DNA from: Paenibacillus_AB hodogayensis
GTDB taxonomy: Bacteria > Bacillota > Bacilli > Paenibacillales > NBRC-103111
Assembly (NCBI RefSeq): GCF_039536325.1
Contig: NZ_BAAAYO010000010.1
Coordinates: 868,001 to 932,000 of the forward strand
Length of the DNA stretch: 64,000 nucleotides
Reading direction: 5' to 3'
The notes beneath the pieces were generated by a model, which was given only the letters and a program-made list of their open reading frames with translations, did no database searches and had not been told where the DNA came from. Both the position numbers and the translations under genes were made by a program. This document shows, piece after piece, positions 46,136 to 54,114 of the stretch (its first letter is position 1; every line of letters starts with the position of its first letter).

Positions 46136-47236
46136 TTACGGCTGAACCGCGTCCGGGCGTACGCCGCTTTGGAATGCCGCCAAGTCCGGCGCCGCCGGGA
46201 TCGATTTCTGGGTGACCAGGAAGTCGCCCGTTTCCTTCAGCACCTTGGCGAAATCGCCGATTTTGCCGGGCGCGCCCAAATATTTCGCATCGCGCTGCTC
46301 CGAGGACAGCAGCCAGACCAGCTCGTTCATCTGCGACAGACTGTCCGCCTCGGTCGTGGAAAGAATCGGCGCCAGCGCCTTGGCCGCATCGGCCGGCTTG
46401 CTGCGGTACTGCTTCACGGCGTCGTCCAGCACGGTCACATACTGTTTGAGGAAAGCCGGATATTGATCGGCGAACGCCTTGCGGACGATGCCGACGTCGG
46501 CCGTCACGATGCCTTTCTCCGACAGCTTCTTCGCCGTCGTCACGATCTGGCCGTCCAGAGCGACCAGCTTCGCGAGCGTCGGCTGCCAGACGAAGGCTCC
46601 GTCAATATCTTTACGCTGCCAGGCGGCAAGAATATCGTTCGGCTGCATATCGAGCACCGTTACGCCGGCCGGGTCCACGCCCTCGTTTTTCAAGGCGGAC
46701 AGCAGGCTGAAGTGGGTCGTCGAGCCGAATGGCACCGCCACCTTCTTGCCCTTCAAATCTTTCACGCTCTGCACGCCGGACGATTTGCGCACCGCCAGCG
46801 CCTCGTTGTCCCCGATAATGTCGTGCAAATAATACACTTGATACGGCAGCTTGTTCGCCAGTCCCGTGGCGACCGGAACGGAGCCTGCAAGCCCAAGGTC
46901 GATGCTGCCCGAGGCGATCGCCGTATTCACGTCGCGGCCGGAGTCGAACTGCACCCATTTGATCGTCGTATTCGGAAATTTCTTCTCCGCCAAACCGAGC
47001 GCCTTCGTCAGCAGCTCCGCATTCGGGATGACCTGGAAGCCGATGCGCACCTCCTTCGGCAGCTCCTCCTTGGCGCCTCCGCCCGTACCGGACGCGCCGG
47101 ACGGCTGAGTCGTCGCAGCGGGCGCGCCGGCCGTCTTGGCCGGCTCCGGCGTCTTGGCTCCGCAGGCGGCCATCACCAGAATGAGAATGAAGCTTGCCAG
47201 AACGGTCAAGCCGAAACGCTTCGTCAACAATGCCAT
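46136..47236 (-). CDS. ssuA: Aliphatic sulfonate-binding lipoprotein
   Basis: 366 residues. Lipobox LVMAAC (Cys25), Pro/Thr/Gly-rich linker, then a binding fold of the NMT1/SsuA type (VRIGFQVIPNAELLTKALGL, VQFDSGRDVNTAIASGSIDL, GSVPVATGLANKLPYQVYYL, VPFGSTTHFSLLSALK). Captures sulfonates outside the cell and passes them to SsuC. The sequence resembles taurine-binding TauA as well, so taurine is also a candidate ligand. Confidence 0.88.
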   Translation of the reverse strand: MALLTKRFGLTVLASFILILVMAACGAKTPEPAKTAGAPAATTQPSGASGTGGGAKEELPKEVRIGFQVIPNAELLTKALGLAEKKFPNTTIKWVQFDSGRDVNTAIASGSIDLGLAGSVPVATGLANKLPYQVYYLHDIIGDNEALAVRKSSGVQSVKDLKGKKVAVPFGSTTHFSLLSALKNEGVDPAGVTVLDMQPNDILAAWQRKDIDGAFVWQPTLAKLVALDGQIVTTAKKLSEKGIVTADVGIVRKAFADQYPAFLKQYVTVLDDAVKQYRSKPADAAKALAPILSTTEADSLSQMNELVWLLSSEQRDAKYLGAPGKIGDFAKVLKETGDFLVTQKSIPAAPDLAAFQSGVRPDAVQP

Positions 47237-47315
47237 AACGCCAACCTCCCGTATATGTATAGTTCCGGTGTCGATGCCCTGCCCTGCTTGCAGACCGGGC
47301 TGCGCCGGACGTCTC

Positions 47316-48092
47316 CTATTCCTTGCCGCTCCACGGCACGATCCGCCGCTCCAGCCAACGGATGCCTCCGTCGATGGCGACGGCGATCAGGCCCATCAGA
47401 ATAATGCCCACGAAAATAATGTCGCTTCTTAAAAATTTGCTCGCATCGAGCACCATCCAGCCGACCCCCGATACGGCGGCCACCATCTCCGCCGCGACGA
47501 GCGTCGTATACGCGATGCCGAGCGAGGTGCGGATGCCGGTGAAAATTTCCGGCAGGCACGAAGGCAGCATCACGTACACGAACACCTTCCACCGGCCGGA
47601 GCCGAGCGATTGCGCGGCATGAATGCGATCCTTCGACACCCGTGACACCCCCGACACGACAGCCAGATAGAGCGGGGCGAACGCCGCCAAGTACAGCAGG
47701 GCGATCTTGGACCCATTGTCGATGCCGAGCCACAGCACGAGCAGCGTGTAATACGCAAGCGGAGGCAGCGGGCGGTAAAATTCGATGAACGGCTCCGTAA
47801 TCGCCCGTATCCAGGCGATGCGCCCGCTCAGCAGCCCGAGCGGCAGCGCCGTGACCAGCGCCAGCAGGAAAGCCGAGCCGAGCCGGTACAGGCTCTCTCC
47901 GACGTGCACGGCGAGCGGGCTTCCTTTGTACCCTTCGCGCGCGATATCGAGGAAAGCCGCCCATACTTGCTGCGGCGATGGGACGAATAAGGCGCTGACC
48001 CATTCATTTGCCGCGGCCGCCCACCATAATCCGAGCGCGCACAGAACGGCAATGAGCGACAGCGCGCGCATGGCGAGCGGATGGCTGCGCAT
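47316..48092 (-). CDS. ssuC: Sulfonate ABC transporter permease
   Basis: 258 residues with six membrane segments and the EAA loop typical of SsuC/TauC (DRIHAAQSLGSGRWKVFVYVMLPSCLPEIF). Forms a homodimeric channel served by SsuB. It lies 16 bases after ssuD and 79 bases before ssuA in the same operon. Confidence 0.9.
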   Translation of the reverse strand: MRSHPLAMRALSLIAVLCALGLWWAAAANEWVSALFVPSPQQVWAAFLDIAREGYKGSPLAVHVGESLYRLGSAFLLALVTALPLGLLSGRIAWIRAITEPFIEFYRPLPPLAYYTLLVLWLGIDNGSKIALLYLAAFAPLYLAVVSGVSRVSKDRIHAAQSLGSGRWKVFVYVMLPSCLPEIFTGIRTSLGIAYTTLVAAEMVAAVSGVGWMVLDASKFLRSDIIFVGIILMGLIAVAIDGGIRWLERRIVPWSGKE

Positions 48093-48108
48093 AGCTATTA
48101 CACCCTCC

Positions 48109-49233
48109 TCAAGATTTCGGTTCCGGCGTGTAATGGTAGGCCATTACTTCGCCTCTCGCTCCGGCCGCGCCCGTCTCCTTCGGCGCCAGCGGAAGCTTGG
48201 GGAACAGCAGCTCGGCTACCCGGTACGCCTCTTCCAGATGCGGATAGCCGGACAAAATGAACGTATCGATGCCAAGCTCCGCATATTCGCGAATCCGCGC
48301 CGCCACCGTATCCGGATCGCCGACCAGAGCCGTCCCCGCACCGCCCCGGACCAGCCCGATGCCGGCCCATAAGTTCGGCGCGATCGTCAGCTTGGAACGG
48401 TCGCCTCCGTGCAGTTCGGCCATCCGTCTCTGTCCGTGCGAATCCATGCGGGCGTAAATGTGCCCCGCCTTGGCGATCGCCTCCTCATCCACATGACGGA
48501 TAAGCCGGTTAGCCGCGTCCCACGCCTCCTCCTCGGTTTCCCGGACGATCACGTGCAGCCGGATGCCGAACCGCATCGGCCGGCCGGTCCGCTCCGTCCT
48601 TTCCCGTACCGCGTCCAGCTTGCGCTTGACCTGCTCCGGCGGCTCCCCCCAGGTGAGATACAGATCGGCATGCTTCGCCGCCACGTCGATCGCGACCGGG
48701 GAAGAGCCTCCGAAATATACGGGAGGGCAAAGCGACCGGTACGGCGCGTAAAAATTGCTCGCCTGCTTCACCTTCAGATGGGCCCCGGTATAATCGACCG
48801 TCTCGCCCTCCAGCAGTCTGCGCCATACGGTCATAAACTCGTCGGTCAAGGCGTACCGCGCATCGTGGTCGAGGAACAAGCCGTCGGCCTCCAGTTCCTC
48901 CGGGTCGCCGCCGGCAACGACATTGATCAGCAGTCGTCCGCGGGAAGCGCGGTCGAACGTCGACGCCATCCGGGCGGCCAGCGTCGGGGACGTGAGCCCG
49001 GGCCGCACCGCGATCAGAAATTTCAGCTTGCGCGTAGCCGGGATGAGCGTCGAAGCCATGACCCACGGGTCTTCGCACGAGCGGCCCGTCGGCAGCAGCA
49101 CGCCGCCATAGCCCAGATCTTCGGCAGCCATCGCCACCTGCTGGTAATACGAGAGCGTCGTCGCCCGCGCCCCCTGGGCCGTCCCGATATACCGGCCGTC
49201 TCCGTATGTCGGGATGAACCAAAACAGTTCCAT
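48109..49233 (-). CDS. ssuD: FMNH2-dependent alkanesulfonate monooxygenase
   Basis: 374 residues, close to E. coli SsuD. LLM barrel with LFWFIPTYGDGRYIGT, GGVLLPTGRSCEDPWVMAS, AVRPGLTSPTLAARM, GRLLINVVAGGDPEEL, VYFGGSSPVAIDVAA and FILSGYPHLEEA. It splits a C1-Cn alkanesulfonate into sulfite and aldehyde using FMNH2 and O2. First gene of the operon, behind a structured leader, with AAGGA upstream of its ATG. A partner flavin reductase (SsuE) is not in this window. Confidence 0.92.
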   Translation of the reverse strand: MELFWFIPTYGDGRYIGTAQGARATTLSYYQQVAMAAEDLGYGGVLLPTGRSCEDPWVMASTLIPATRKLKFLIAVRPGLTSPTLAARMASTFDRASRGRLLINVVAGGDPEELEADGLFLDHDARYALTDEFMTVWRRLLEGETVDYTGAHLKVKQASNFYAPYRSLCPPVYFGGSSPVAIDVAAKHADLYLTWGEPPEQVKRKLDAVRERTERTGRPMRFGIRLHVIVRETEEEAWDAANRLIRHVDEEAIAKAGHIYARMDSHGQRRMAELHGGDRSKLTIAPNLWAGIGLVRGGAGTALVGDPDTVAARIREYAELGIDTFILSGYPHLEEAYRVAELLFPKLPLAPKETGAAGARGEVMAYHYTPEPKS

Positions 49234-49297
49234 CGCTAATCATCCTTTTTCAGGTTTGAATACCCAAAATCACATCGGATAAATGGGTTTTAGGAAC

Positions 49298-49347
49298 AAA
49301 AAAAGAGACCCCACAGCACTTTGCAACAAGTAGCCGTGCCGAGTCTC
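49298..49347 (-). terminator. Terminator-like hairpin in the ssuD leader
   Basis: On the minus strand GAGAC (49343-49347 side) pairs with GTCTC, with an inner GCAC/GTGC pair, followed by a run of seven T (49298-49304). It lies between the ssuD promoter and the ssuD start, 65 bases before the gene. It therefore looks like an attenuator. Confidence 0.65.
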
Positions 49348-49369
49348 CGGCGGTCCGGTCGAACTCCGA

Positions 49370-49383
49370 TGAATATATATTCA
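49370..49383. promoter_or_regulatory. Perfect 14-base palindrome, candidate operator of ssuD
   Basis: TGAATATATATTCA is fully palindromic and lies a few bases downstream of the predicted start of transcription of ssuD. The TetR gene lies directly upstream, so this is its most likely binding site. Confidence 0.6.
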
Positions 49384-49394
49384 CTCTGTGAAAT

Positions 49395-49423
49395 ATATTA
49401 GCCGGAATCCGGTTGGAAGTCAA
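49395..49423 (-). promoter_or_regulatory. Promoter of the ssuDCAB operon
   Basis: On the minus strand: -35 TTGACT (49418-49423, overlapping the end of the TetR gene), 17-base spacer, -10 TAATAT (49395-49400). Followed at once by the palindrome. Confidence 0.7.
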
Positions 49424-50052
49424 TCCCTTTTTGACGCATCCGCGGGTACGGACCCGTCCTTTTTCAGAAGCAGCCGCAGCGCCTTCTCGGGGGTTATGGC
49501 GGTAATTTCGCGTATGCCGGGAATGTCGTGCAGAATGATGCCTTCCATCAGCGACACGTACAGCAGCGCCAGCTCCAGGCTGTCGCCGTCGATGAAAACG
49601 CCGGCCCGCTGGCCTTCCGCGATCAGCGCCGCCATCGGGCGCAAATTGTCCTCGAATCTGGCGCTGACCGCCTTCTTAAGCGGCTCCGGCACCGCCTCCG
49701 ACGTGCGCGCATGCTGGAGCATGATCGTGATCGCCCAAGCGTTGTCCAGCGCGAGCCATTGCTCGGTATACCAGTACAGCTTCTCGTAGGGCGGGAGCGG
49801 CTTGGCAAGCGCCTCCTCGACGAAAAGCCGGTATTCCCGTTGACCCGTCTCGACCAGCGTCTGGAAAATTTGATCCTTCGATTCGAAATATTTGTACACG
49901 TTGCCTACGCTAAGTCCGGCTTCCGCCGCGATATCGGTCATTTTGGTGGCCGGCAGCCCGCGACGGGCGATGACGTGCATAGCCGCATCGAGAACTTGCC
50001 GCGTCCGTTCTTCGCGAAGCTTCCGGTCTTTCACCACATTTCTCGGAGACAA
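49420..50052 (-). CDS. TetR family transcriptional regulator
   Basis: 210 residues. TTG start with GGAAGGAG 8 bases before. N-terminal helix-turn-helix VLDAAMHVIARRGLPATKMTDIAAEAGLSVGNVYKYFESK is the classical TetR_N. The C-terminal about 150 residues form an all-helical ligand pocket with no family I can name. It lies upstream of ssuDCAB on the same strand and divergent from the Met-rich gene, so it may control either or both. Confidence 0.88.
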   Translation of the reverse strand: MSPRNVVKDRKLREERTRQVLDAAMHVIARRGLPATKMTDIAAEAGLSVGNVYKYFESKDQIFQTLVETGQREYRLFVEEALAKPLPPYEKLYWYTEQWLALDNAWAITIMLQHARTSEAVPEPLKKAVSARFEDNLRPMAALIAEGQRAGVFIDGDSLELALLYVSLMEGIILHDIPGIREITAITPEKALRLLLKKDGSVPADASKRD

Positions 50053-50098
50053 TCGTCAGGCTCCTTCCGTTGTCGGGTTGACAAACGCGCTGAACACG

Positions 50099-50131
50099 CA
50101 AAAAAACTGCAGCCCTCGTTCGCCTGCAGCC
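50099..50131 (-). terminator. Terminator-like hairpin in the TetR gene leader
   Basis: On the minus strand CTGCAG (50124-50129) pairs with CTGCAG (50107-50112) and is followed by seven T. It lies between the TetR promoter and start codon. Confidence 0.6.
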
Positions 50132-50178
50132 TATCCCGCGCACATCCATAAATCATATTGGTTTTATAGGGATTATCC

Positions 50179-50207
50179 ATTCTATCATACTCATATTTAA
50201 AATTCAA
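50179..50207 (-). promoter_or_regulatory. Promoter of the TetR gene
   Basis: On the minus strand: -35 TTGAAT (50202-50207), 17-base spacer, -10 TAGAAT (50179-50184). Confidence 0.65.
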
Positions 50208-50282
50208 TAGTCGCTCTTGATCTTTTGCAAGGTTTATAGTAATGTACAAGGAGTAGGCAAACTTATCCAGGAGGCGTTGCAA

Positions 50283-50498
50283 ATGGAAAACATGTGTATG
50301 CAAATGATGATGACCATGTGTATGGACGACATGATGTGCAAGATGAACTCCATGAAGATGATGATGGACGGCATGATGAAGAAGGAAATGATGGCCGACA
50401 TGGACATGGATATGATGATGTCCAAAATGCAGGAATGCGACGAAATGATGACGATGATGATGAGCATGATGCGCGAAATGAAGCAAGTCTCGAAATAA
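50283..50498 (+). CDS. Methionine-rich small protein (71 aa, 33 Met, 4 Cys)
   Basis: Short gene with a perfect AGGAGG 8 bases before the ATG. 33 of 71 residues are Met (46%) and 4 are Cys (positions 5, 13, 19, 52), the rest mostly Asp, Glu and Lys. Repeated MxxM, MMxM and MDMDMMM units resemble Cu(I)/Ag(I)-binding Met motifs. No signal peptide is visible, so it should be cytosolic. Divergent from the TetR gene and beside the sulfonate operon. Possible roles are a soft-metal chelator, an oxidant sink or a sulfur store; none can be chosen from sequence. A weak promoter TTGATC-17-TAATGT lies at 50217-50245. I do not recognise a named family. Confidence 0.8.
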   Translation: MENMCMQMMMTMCMDDMMCKMNSMKMMMDGMMKKEMMADMDMDMMMSKMQECDEMMTMMMSMMREMKQVSK

Positions 50499-50514
50499 TG
50501 CGTTCCTTCCTTAC

Positions 50515-50536
50515 GTACGCAATGAGGGTTGCGTAC
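50515..50536 (+). terminator. Hairpin after the Met-rich gene
   Basis: Perfect eight-base stem GTACGCAA / TTGCGTAC with a six-base loop, 17 bases after the stop codon. No T-run, so termination strength is doubtful. Confidence 0.4.
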
Positions 50537-50757
50537 CGGCAGAGCAGTTGTCTGCATGCCTGATCCGTACTTGCGCCAGAGCGGCCGACCGCATGACGCA
50601 TAAAGCATTACCATTGGCAAAGCCGTCAACCGCATGCCAATGCCCCTTTTACCCACTTCCATTCCACTTCCGTATTCCGCTTGTTCCTTCTTTATTACCT
50701 CTATCTTGCCTTTTGCTCCGACAACCTCTTCATTGCGTCCGAATGGCTTCTATATCT

Positions 50758-51096
50758 TTATATGGCTATAGCCTTAATCTTCCTCGATATGTCGCAGCGC
50801 TGTACCTTGAGCTCCCAAGCCTGCTCTCGCAACGCTTCCGTCTGCCGTTCGTTTTTCGTATTCCGCAGCTCCTCGAAAATATGCAGCATCTTCCGGTTGA
50901 TCCGGTCGAACTTGCCCCAGAGCTCTTCCCGCAGCAGCTCGCGCACGTCGTGCCGAATCAGCTCGTCCTTGCGCCCCAGCACCGCCAAGATCTCCCGCTG
51001 CCATTCCGTATCGCCCAGCCGTCCGGCATAGTTGTAGAGATCCAAATAATCGTCAACCCACGTTTGGGGCAATGTGTTCGAGAGGGAAGCGTTCAT
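50758..51096 (-). CDS. Conserved hypothetical helical protein (112 aa)
   Basis: 112 residues from the ATG at 51096 (GGAG 9 bases upstream; an earlier ATG overlaps this site). Highly charged and predicted to be all-helical, with possible coiled-coil in the second half (WGKFDRINRKMLHIFEELRN, ALREQAWELKVQRCDISRKI). No membrane segment or known domain. It lies downstream of the dnaB-dnaI operon, separated by the dnaI terminator. Function unknown. Confidence 0.65.
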   Translation of the reverse strand: MNASLSNTLPQTWVDDYLDLYNYAGRLGDTEWQREILAVLGRKDELIRHDVRELLREELWGKFDRINRKMLHIFEELRNTKNERQTEALREQAWELKVQRCDISRKIKAIAI

Positions 51097-51199
51097 ATCC
51101 GGCATCTCCGTTTCGCGTTTATATACATAGTATTATACTCGGAATTATATGGATTTCAAGCCCTTTTTTTAACGGTTCCGCAAAAACGTTTTGAATGAC

Positions 51200-51232
51200 A
51201 AAAAAGCTTCCGGATCCAAGTCCTGGAAGCTT
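51200..51232 (-). terminator. Terminator of dnaI
   Basis: On the minus strand AAGCTTCC / GGAAGCTT arms followed by six T. Confidence 0.85.
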
Positions 51233-51257
51233 GTGCGCGCAGAGCCGGTAAAGAGAC

Positions 51258-52220
51258 TCATTTCTCCGCCGGCTTGCCTCTTTTGTTCGTCCCGTTCACG
51301 ACCACCACGTCGACGAAGGGCCGAATGCGGTCCATGATGCGCTGCCCTTTGTACTCCTCGTCCCCGTCCTTGCTGGTAAAGCTGAAATGTTTCTCCAGCT
51401 CGTCCGGCTCGTGATTGGATGTGAAAAACGTCGGCTTGCGGTTCATGCGGTAGTTGAGAATCGTCCCCATCACATGATCGCGCACCCAAGGGTTCAAATT
51501 CTCCGCGCCGATGTCGTCGAAGACGAGCAGATCGGTTTCTTTGAGCAGATCGACCGTTTCCTTCATCCGCTGGGGCTCGGCGAACATCGATTTCAGATCC
51601 TCGACGAAGTCCGGCATATAAACGATCGCCCCGGTATGGCCGTTTTTGGCGAGCTGGTACAGCAGGTAACACATAAGAAACGTCTTGCCGGTGCCGAACG
51701 GGCCGACCAGGTACAGCCCTTCCTTTTGCAGCCCTTCGGCTTGCGTCCGGCGAATATATTTGAGTATGGCGCCGACCGCCTCTACCCGCTCGGGATCGAT
51801 ATCCACGATCTCGTCGGTCGAATAGCCGTGCGTCAGCGCCGTATTGTCGATGTAGAAGCTGCGGATCCGGTTGCGGATCGCGTCCTGCGACTGCTTGGCA
51901 ATCAGCTTTTTGCAGGATACTTTACGGTCGTGGATAAAGGTCGCATTGCCCGCCTCTTCCACGGACAGCATCGTGTAATGGCCTTCGAAGTCGTTCGGAC
52001 AATTGTCCAAACCGGGGCAATTCGTACAGCTGCGGTACTCCTTGACGTACTGGTACAGCTTGTTCATATTAACCTTGAGCGTACGGTCGTCCAGCTCCGG
52101 ATGGTTGGCCCGCAGCTTCTGGACGAGCGGATCTTCCAATACTTGCCTGATCTTGTCTTCGGCCTGCCCGGCGAACGAAAGCTTGCGCCATTGGCCGAGC
52201 GCCTCGGATAACGATTCCAT
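51258..52220 (-). CDS. dnaI: Primosomal protein DnaI, replicative helicase loader
   Basis: 320 residues (B. subtilis about 311). N-terminal domain with a Cys cluster (C65, C68, C74 in CTNCPGLDNCPNDFEGH, plus C103) that binds zinc in homologues. AAA+ ATPase domain follows, with Walker A GPFGTGKT at 173-180 and Walker B LLVFDDIGAE. Loads the DnaC helicase at the origin and at restart sites. Second gene of the dnaB-dnaI operon. Confidence 0.95.
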   Translation of the reverse strand: MESLSEALGQWRKLSFAGQAEDKIRQVLEDPLVQKLRANHPELDDRTLKVNMNKLYQYVKEYRSCTNCPGLDNCPNDFEGHYTMLSVEEAGNATFIHDRKVSCKKLIAKQSQDAIRNRIRSFYIDNTALTHGYSTDEIVDIDPERVEAVGAILKYIRRTQAEGLQKEGLYLVGPFGTGKTFLMCYLLYQLAKNGHTGAIVYMPDFVEDLKSMFAEPQRMKETVDLLKETDLLVFDDIGAENLNPWVRDHVMGTILNYRMNRKPTFFTSNHEPDELEKHFSFTSKDGDEEYKGQRIMDRIRPFVDVVVVNGTNKRGKPAEK

Positions 52221-52301
52221 TTAATCTAAGCACGCTCCTTTCGTTCCGCGTCGGACTTGGTTGCTGCCTGTTGCAGGAAGCTGACGATGCCGGTGGTACA
52301 G

Positions 52302-53801
52302 TCAAGTTCCTTTGCCGTCGATTTCCCGGGCCAGCTTGCGGATTTCTTCCAGCTTCTCCTCGCTGACCGGCTTCTTCGACGGAATATCGGTAATGATCGC
52401 GATCTTCGGCTTCTGCTGGCGCGCGCCGCGCCCTTTAAAGGGCAGCGTGGTCAGCCTGCCGTCCGTTTTGCCGGACGCTGCGTTGCTCCGCTTCAACGTT
52501 TGCTCGCGTATGTAGGCGACTGCTTGCTCGTAGCTTCCGACGCCTTTGGCCATCATATTGGAAGCGACGGAATCGATGTAGTTTTTGGTCCAGGACGATT
52601 CCTTGTATACGTGCAGATGATGAATCATGACGTTGATCACTTCATCCGGCATCCGGTAGTTCATATCGATCTTCTCGAAGATGTCCGATACCGGCTTGGG
52701 CACGGCGCCTTTCGGGAAAAACCGCTCCAGCACCTTCGTGTACGGCTCGTTGCGCATAATCAGGTTGTATTGATGCTGGTTGCACTGGGCCGTGAACATC
52801 GGCGGCACCTCGAGATAAAACTGCATCTCCACCGGCTTCTCTTCCAGCACATCGTCCTGGTCCGGCTTGGCCACTCCGGCTATTTTGTGGAACAGCCTCT
52901 CCCGCTCCTGCTCCCGGTCCTTGTCCTGCCGGAAGTACAGGTTCGCCTTGTACTGCAGCATGTCGGCGGAAAGCTTTCCCTCCTCCGAGAACATGCCGTC
53001 CTCGTCCAGCAGCCTGCACGTTTCCCTGAGCGATAAGTTGAACTTGCGGGCGATTTTGTTAATCTCGAACATCTGATCGGGATTGTTGCGCAAATCTTCC
53101 ACGAACGCCCGGTTTCGCGACGTTCCGCGCGGGAAGCGCTGGATAATCTCGCTATAATGGAAGGCTTTGGTGGTCACATCGATATGGCGTTCCGTCTCCC
53201 GCGCCGGGGCTGTCTCTTGGAGCGCCTGTTCCAGCTCGCGGTCGAATATTTGCGTATTCAGCCGGAAGATATCGTAGAACGGCACCGACAAGTCTTCCGA
53301 CAGCAGCCCCGGGTCCTGCATCTCCTCCGGCTCCGGCGCATAAAACTGCTCGCGCAGCGCCAAAACCGCATATTTTCCGACTTTATCGTGAAGCAGCATA
53401 ACCAAATGCTGGTTTTTGAAAAATTCTTGCGGCGTCAGCGGTTCAGCCAGCACGTATTCATACAGGTAATCGTCTGCGGCGGGCGAGTATTTGCGGCTCG
53501 TCTGAAGCAGCCCGATCGCCTCCAGCTTCGACGTCTGTTCGACCAGCAGCTTGCGGCCGCGCTCCCCCTGCTCCAGATCGAGCGCCAGGAACAGCTTCCG
53601 CTGCTGCTCCAGCTCGGAGAAGCCGGTGCGGTCACCGGAAACCTGCTGATAGAGCGTCTGGTAGACGCCGATCGCGTAAGCGCCGACCATCGGCTGGTAG
53701 ATTCCGGTCAGCATCCGGTGATGAAGCCCGCTAAGGGCGTAATCCCGGTACACGCAAAACCGGTGGTTTTCCGTGAAATGCAACATATTCGTAATACGCA
53801 T
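52302..53801 (-). CDS. dnaB: Replication initiation and membrane attachment protein DnaB
   Basis: 499 residues. ATG with GGAG 8 bases upstream. N-terminal winged-helix DnaD_N-like part (RDYALSGLHHRMLTGIYQPM, GAYAIGVYQTLYQQVSGDRT), a variable linker and a C-terminal DnaD/DnaB_II-type domain (about 390-450; YRMPDEVINVMIHHLHVYKE, WTKNYIDSVASNMMAKGV). It acts with DnaD and DnaI to load the helicase in Firmicutes. It lies directly upstream of dnaI, as in B. subtilis. No nrdR is next to it here. Confidence 0.93.
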   Translation of the reverse strand: MRITNMLHFTENHRFCVYRDYALSGLHHRMLTGIYQPMVGAYAIGVYQTLYQQVSGDRTGFSELEQQRKLFLALDLEQGERGRKLLVEQTSKLEAIGLLQTSRKYSPAADDYLYEYVLAEPLTPQEFFKNQHLVMLLHDKVGKYAVLALREQFYAPEPEEMQDPGLLSEDLSVPFYDIFRLNTQIFDRELEQALQETAPARETERHIDVTTKAFHYSEIIQRFPRGTSRNRAFVEDLRNNPDQMFEINKIARKFNLSLRETCRLLDEDGMFSEEGKLSADMLQYKANLYFRQDKDREQERERLFHKIAGVAKPDQDDVLEEKPVEMQFYLEVPPMFTAQCNQHQYNLIMRNEPYTKVLERFFPKGAVPKPVSDIFEKIDMNYRMPDEVINVMIHHLHVYKESSWTKNYIDSVASNMMAKGVGSYEQAVAYIREQTLKRSNAASGKTDGRLTTLPFKGRGARQQKPKIAIITDIPSKKPVSEEKLEEIRKLAREIDGKGT

Positions 53802-54114
53802 GACAACTTCTCCATTCCTATTGAGCGGCCATTCGATCGGCTGAACGAATCCGTTTCTCTATTCTATCATAAAATTCCCCCGAGCGTGTCGAAAACCTTG
53901 GCCACCGACCGGAAAAATACGTTCATACGTTCGCATTCCTTCCCATTTTTCCCGGAACATGCGTTCCTAATCGGATCTTCCCGTATCCGGTAGCTTGGCC
54001 CCGTTCAGCCGGCAGGCCGCCGCCGGACTGACTCATAGACTTGAGTGAGAGCACGTTCCCGTATGGCAAAAAAAGCCTTGGCTCAAAGCCGCCAAGGCTA
54101 GCTGCTGCGCTGTT
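53802..54114. other. Spacer between dnaB and the hydrolase gene
   Basis: 313 bases without a gene. It holds the hydrolase terminator (54068-54099) and, for dnaB, a weak promoter-like pair (TTCGAC, 16 bases, TATGAT on the minus strand, near 53870-53900). Nothing else was seen. Confidence 0.4.
54068..54099 (-). terminator. Terminator of the alpha/beta hydrolase gene
   Basis: On the minus strand AGCCTTGGC / GCCAAGGCT arms followed by seven T. Confidence 0.88.

Noticed and set aside
49234..49419. SAM-I (S-box) or T-box riboswitch before ssuD
   Set aside because: The conserved core sequences of these classes are not present, although a terminator hairpin is.
50031..50486. Minus-strand reading frame of 151 codons that is extremely His-rich, looking like a metal-binding protein
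   Set aside because: It is the antisense of the ATG repeats of the Met-rich gene (CAT read as His). It has no ribosome binding site, whereas the plus-strand gene has a perfect one.
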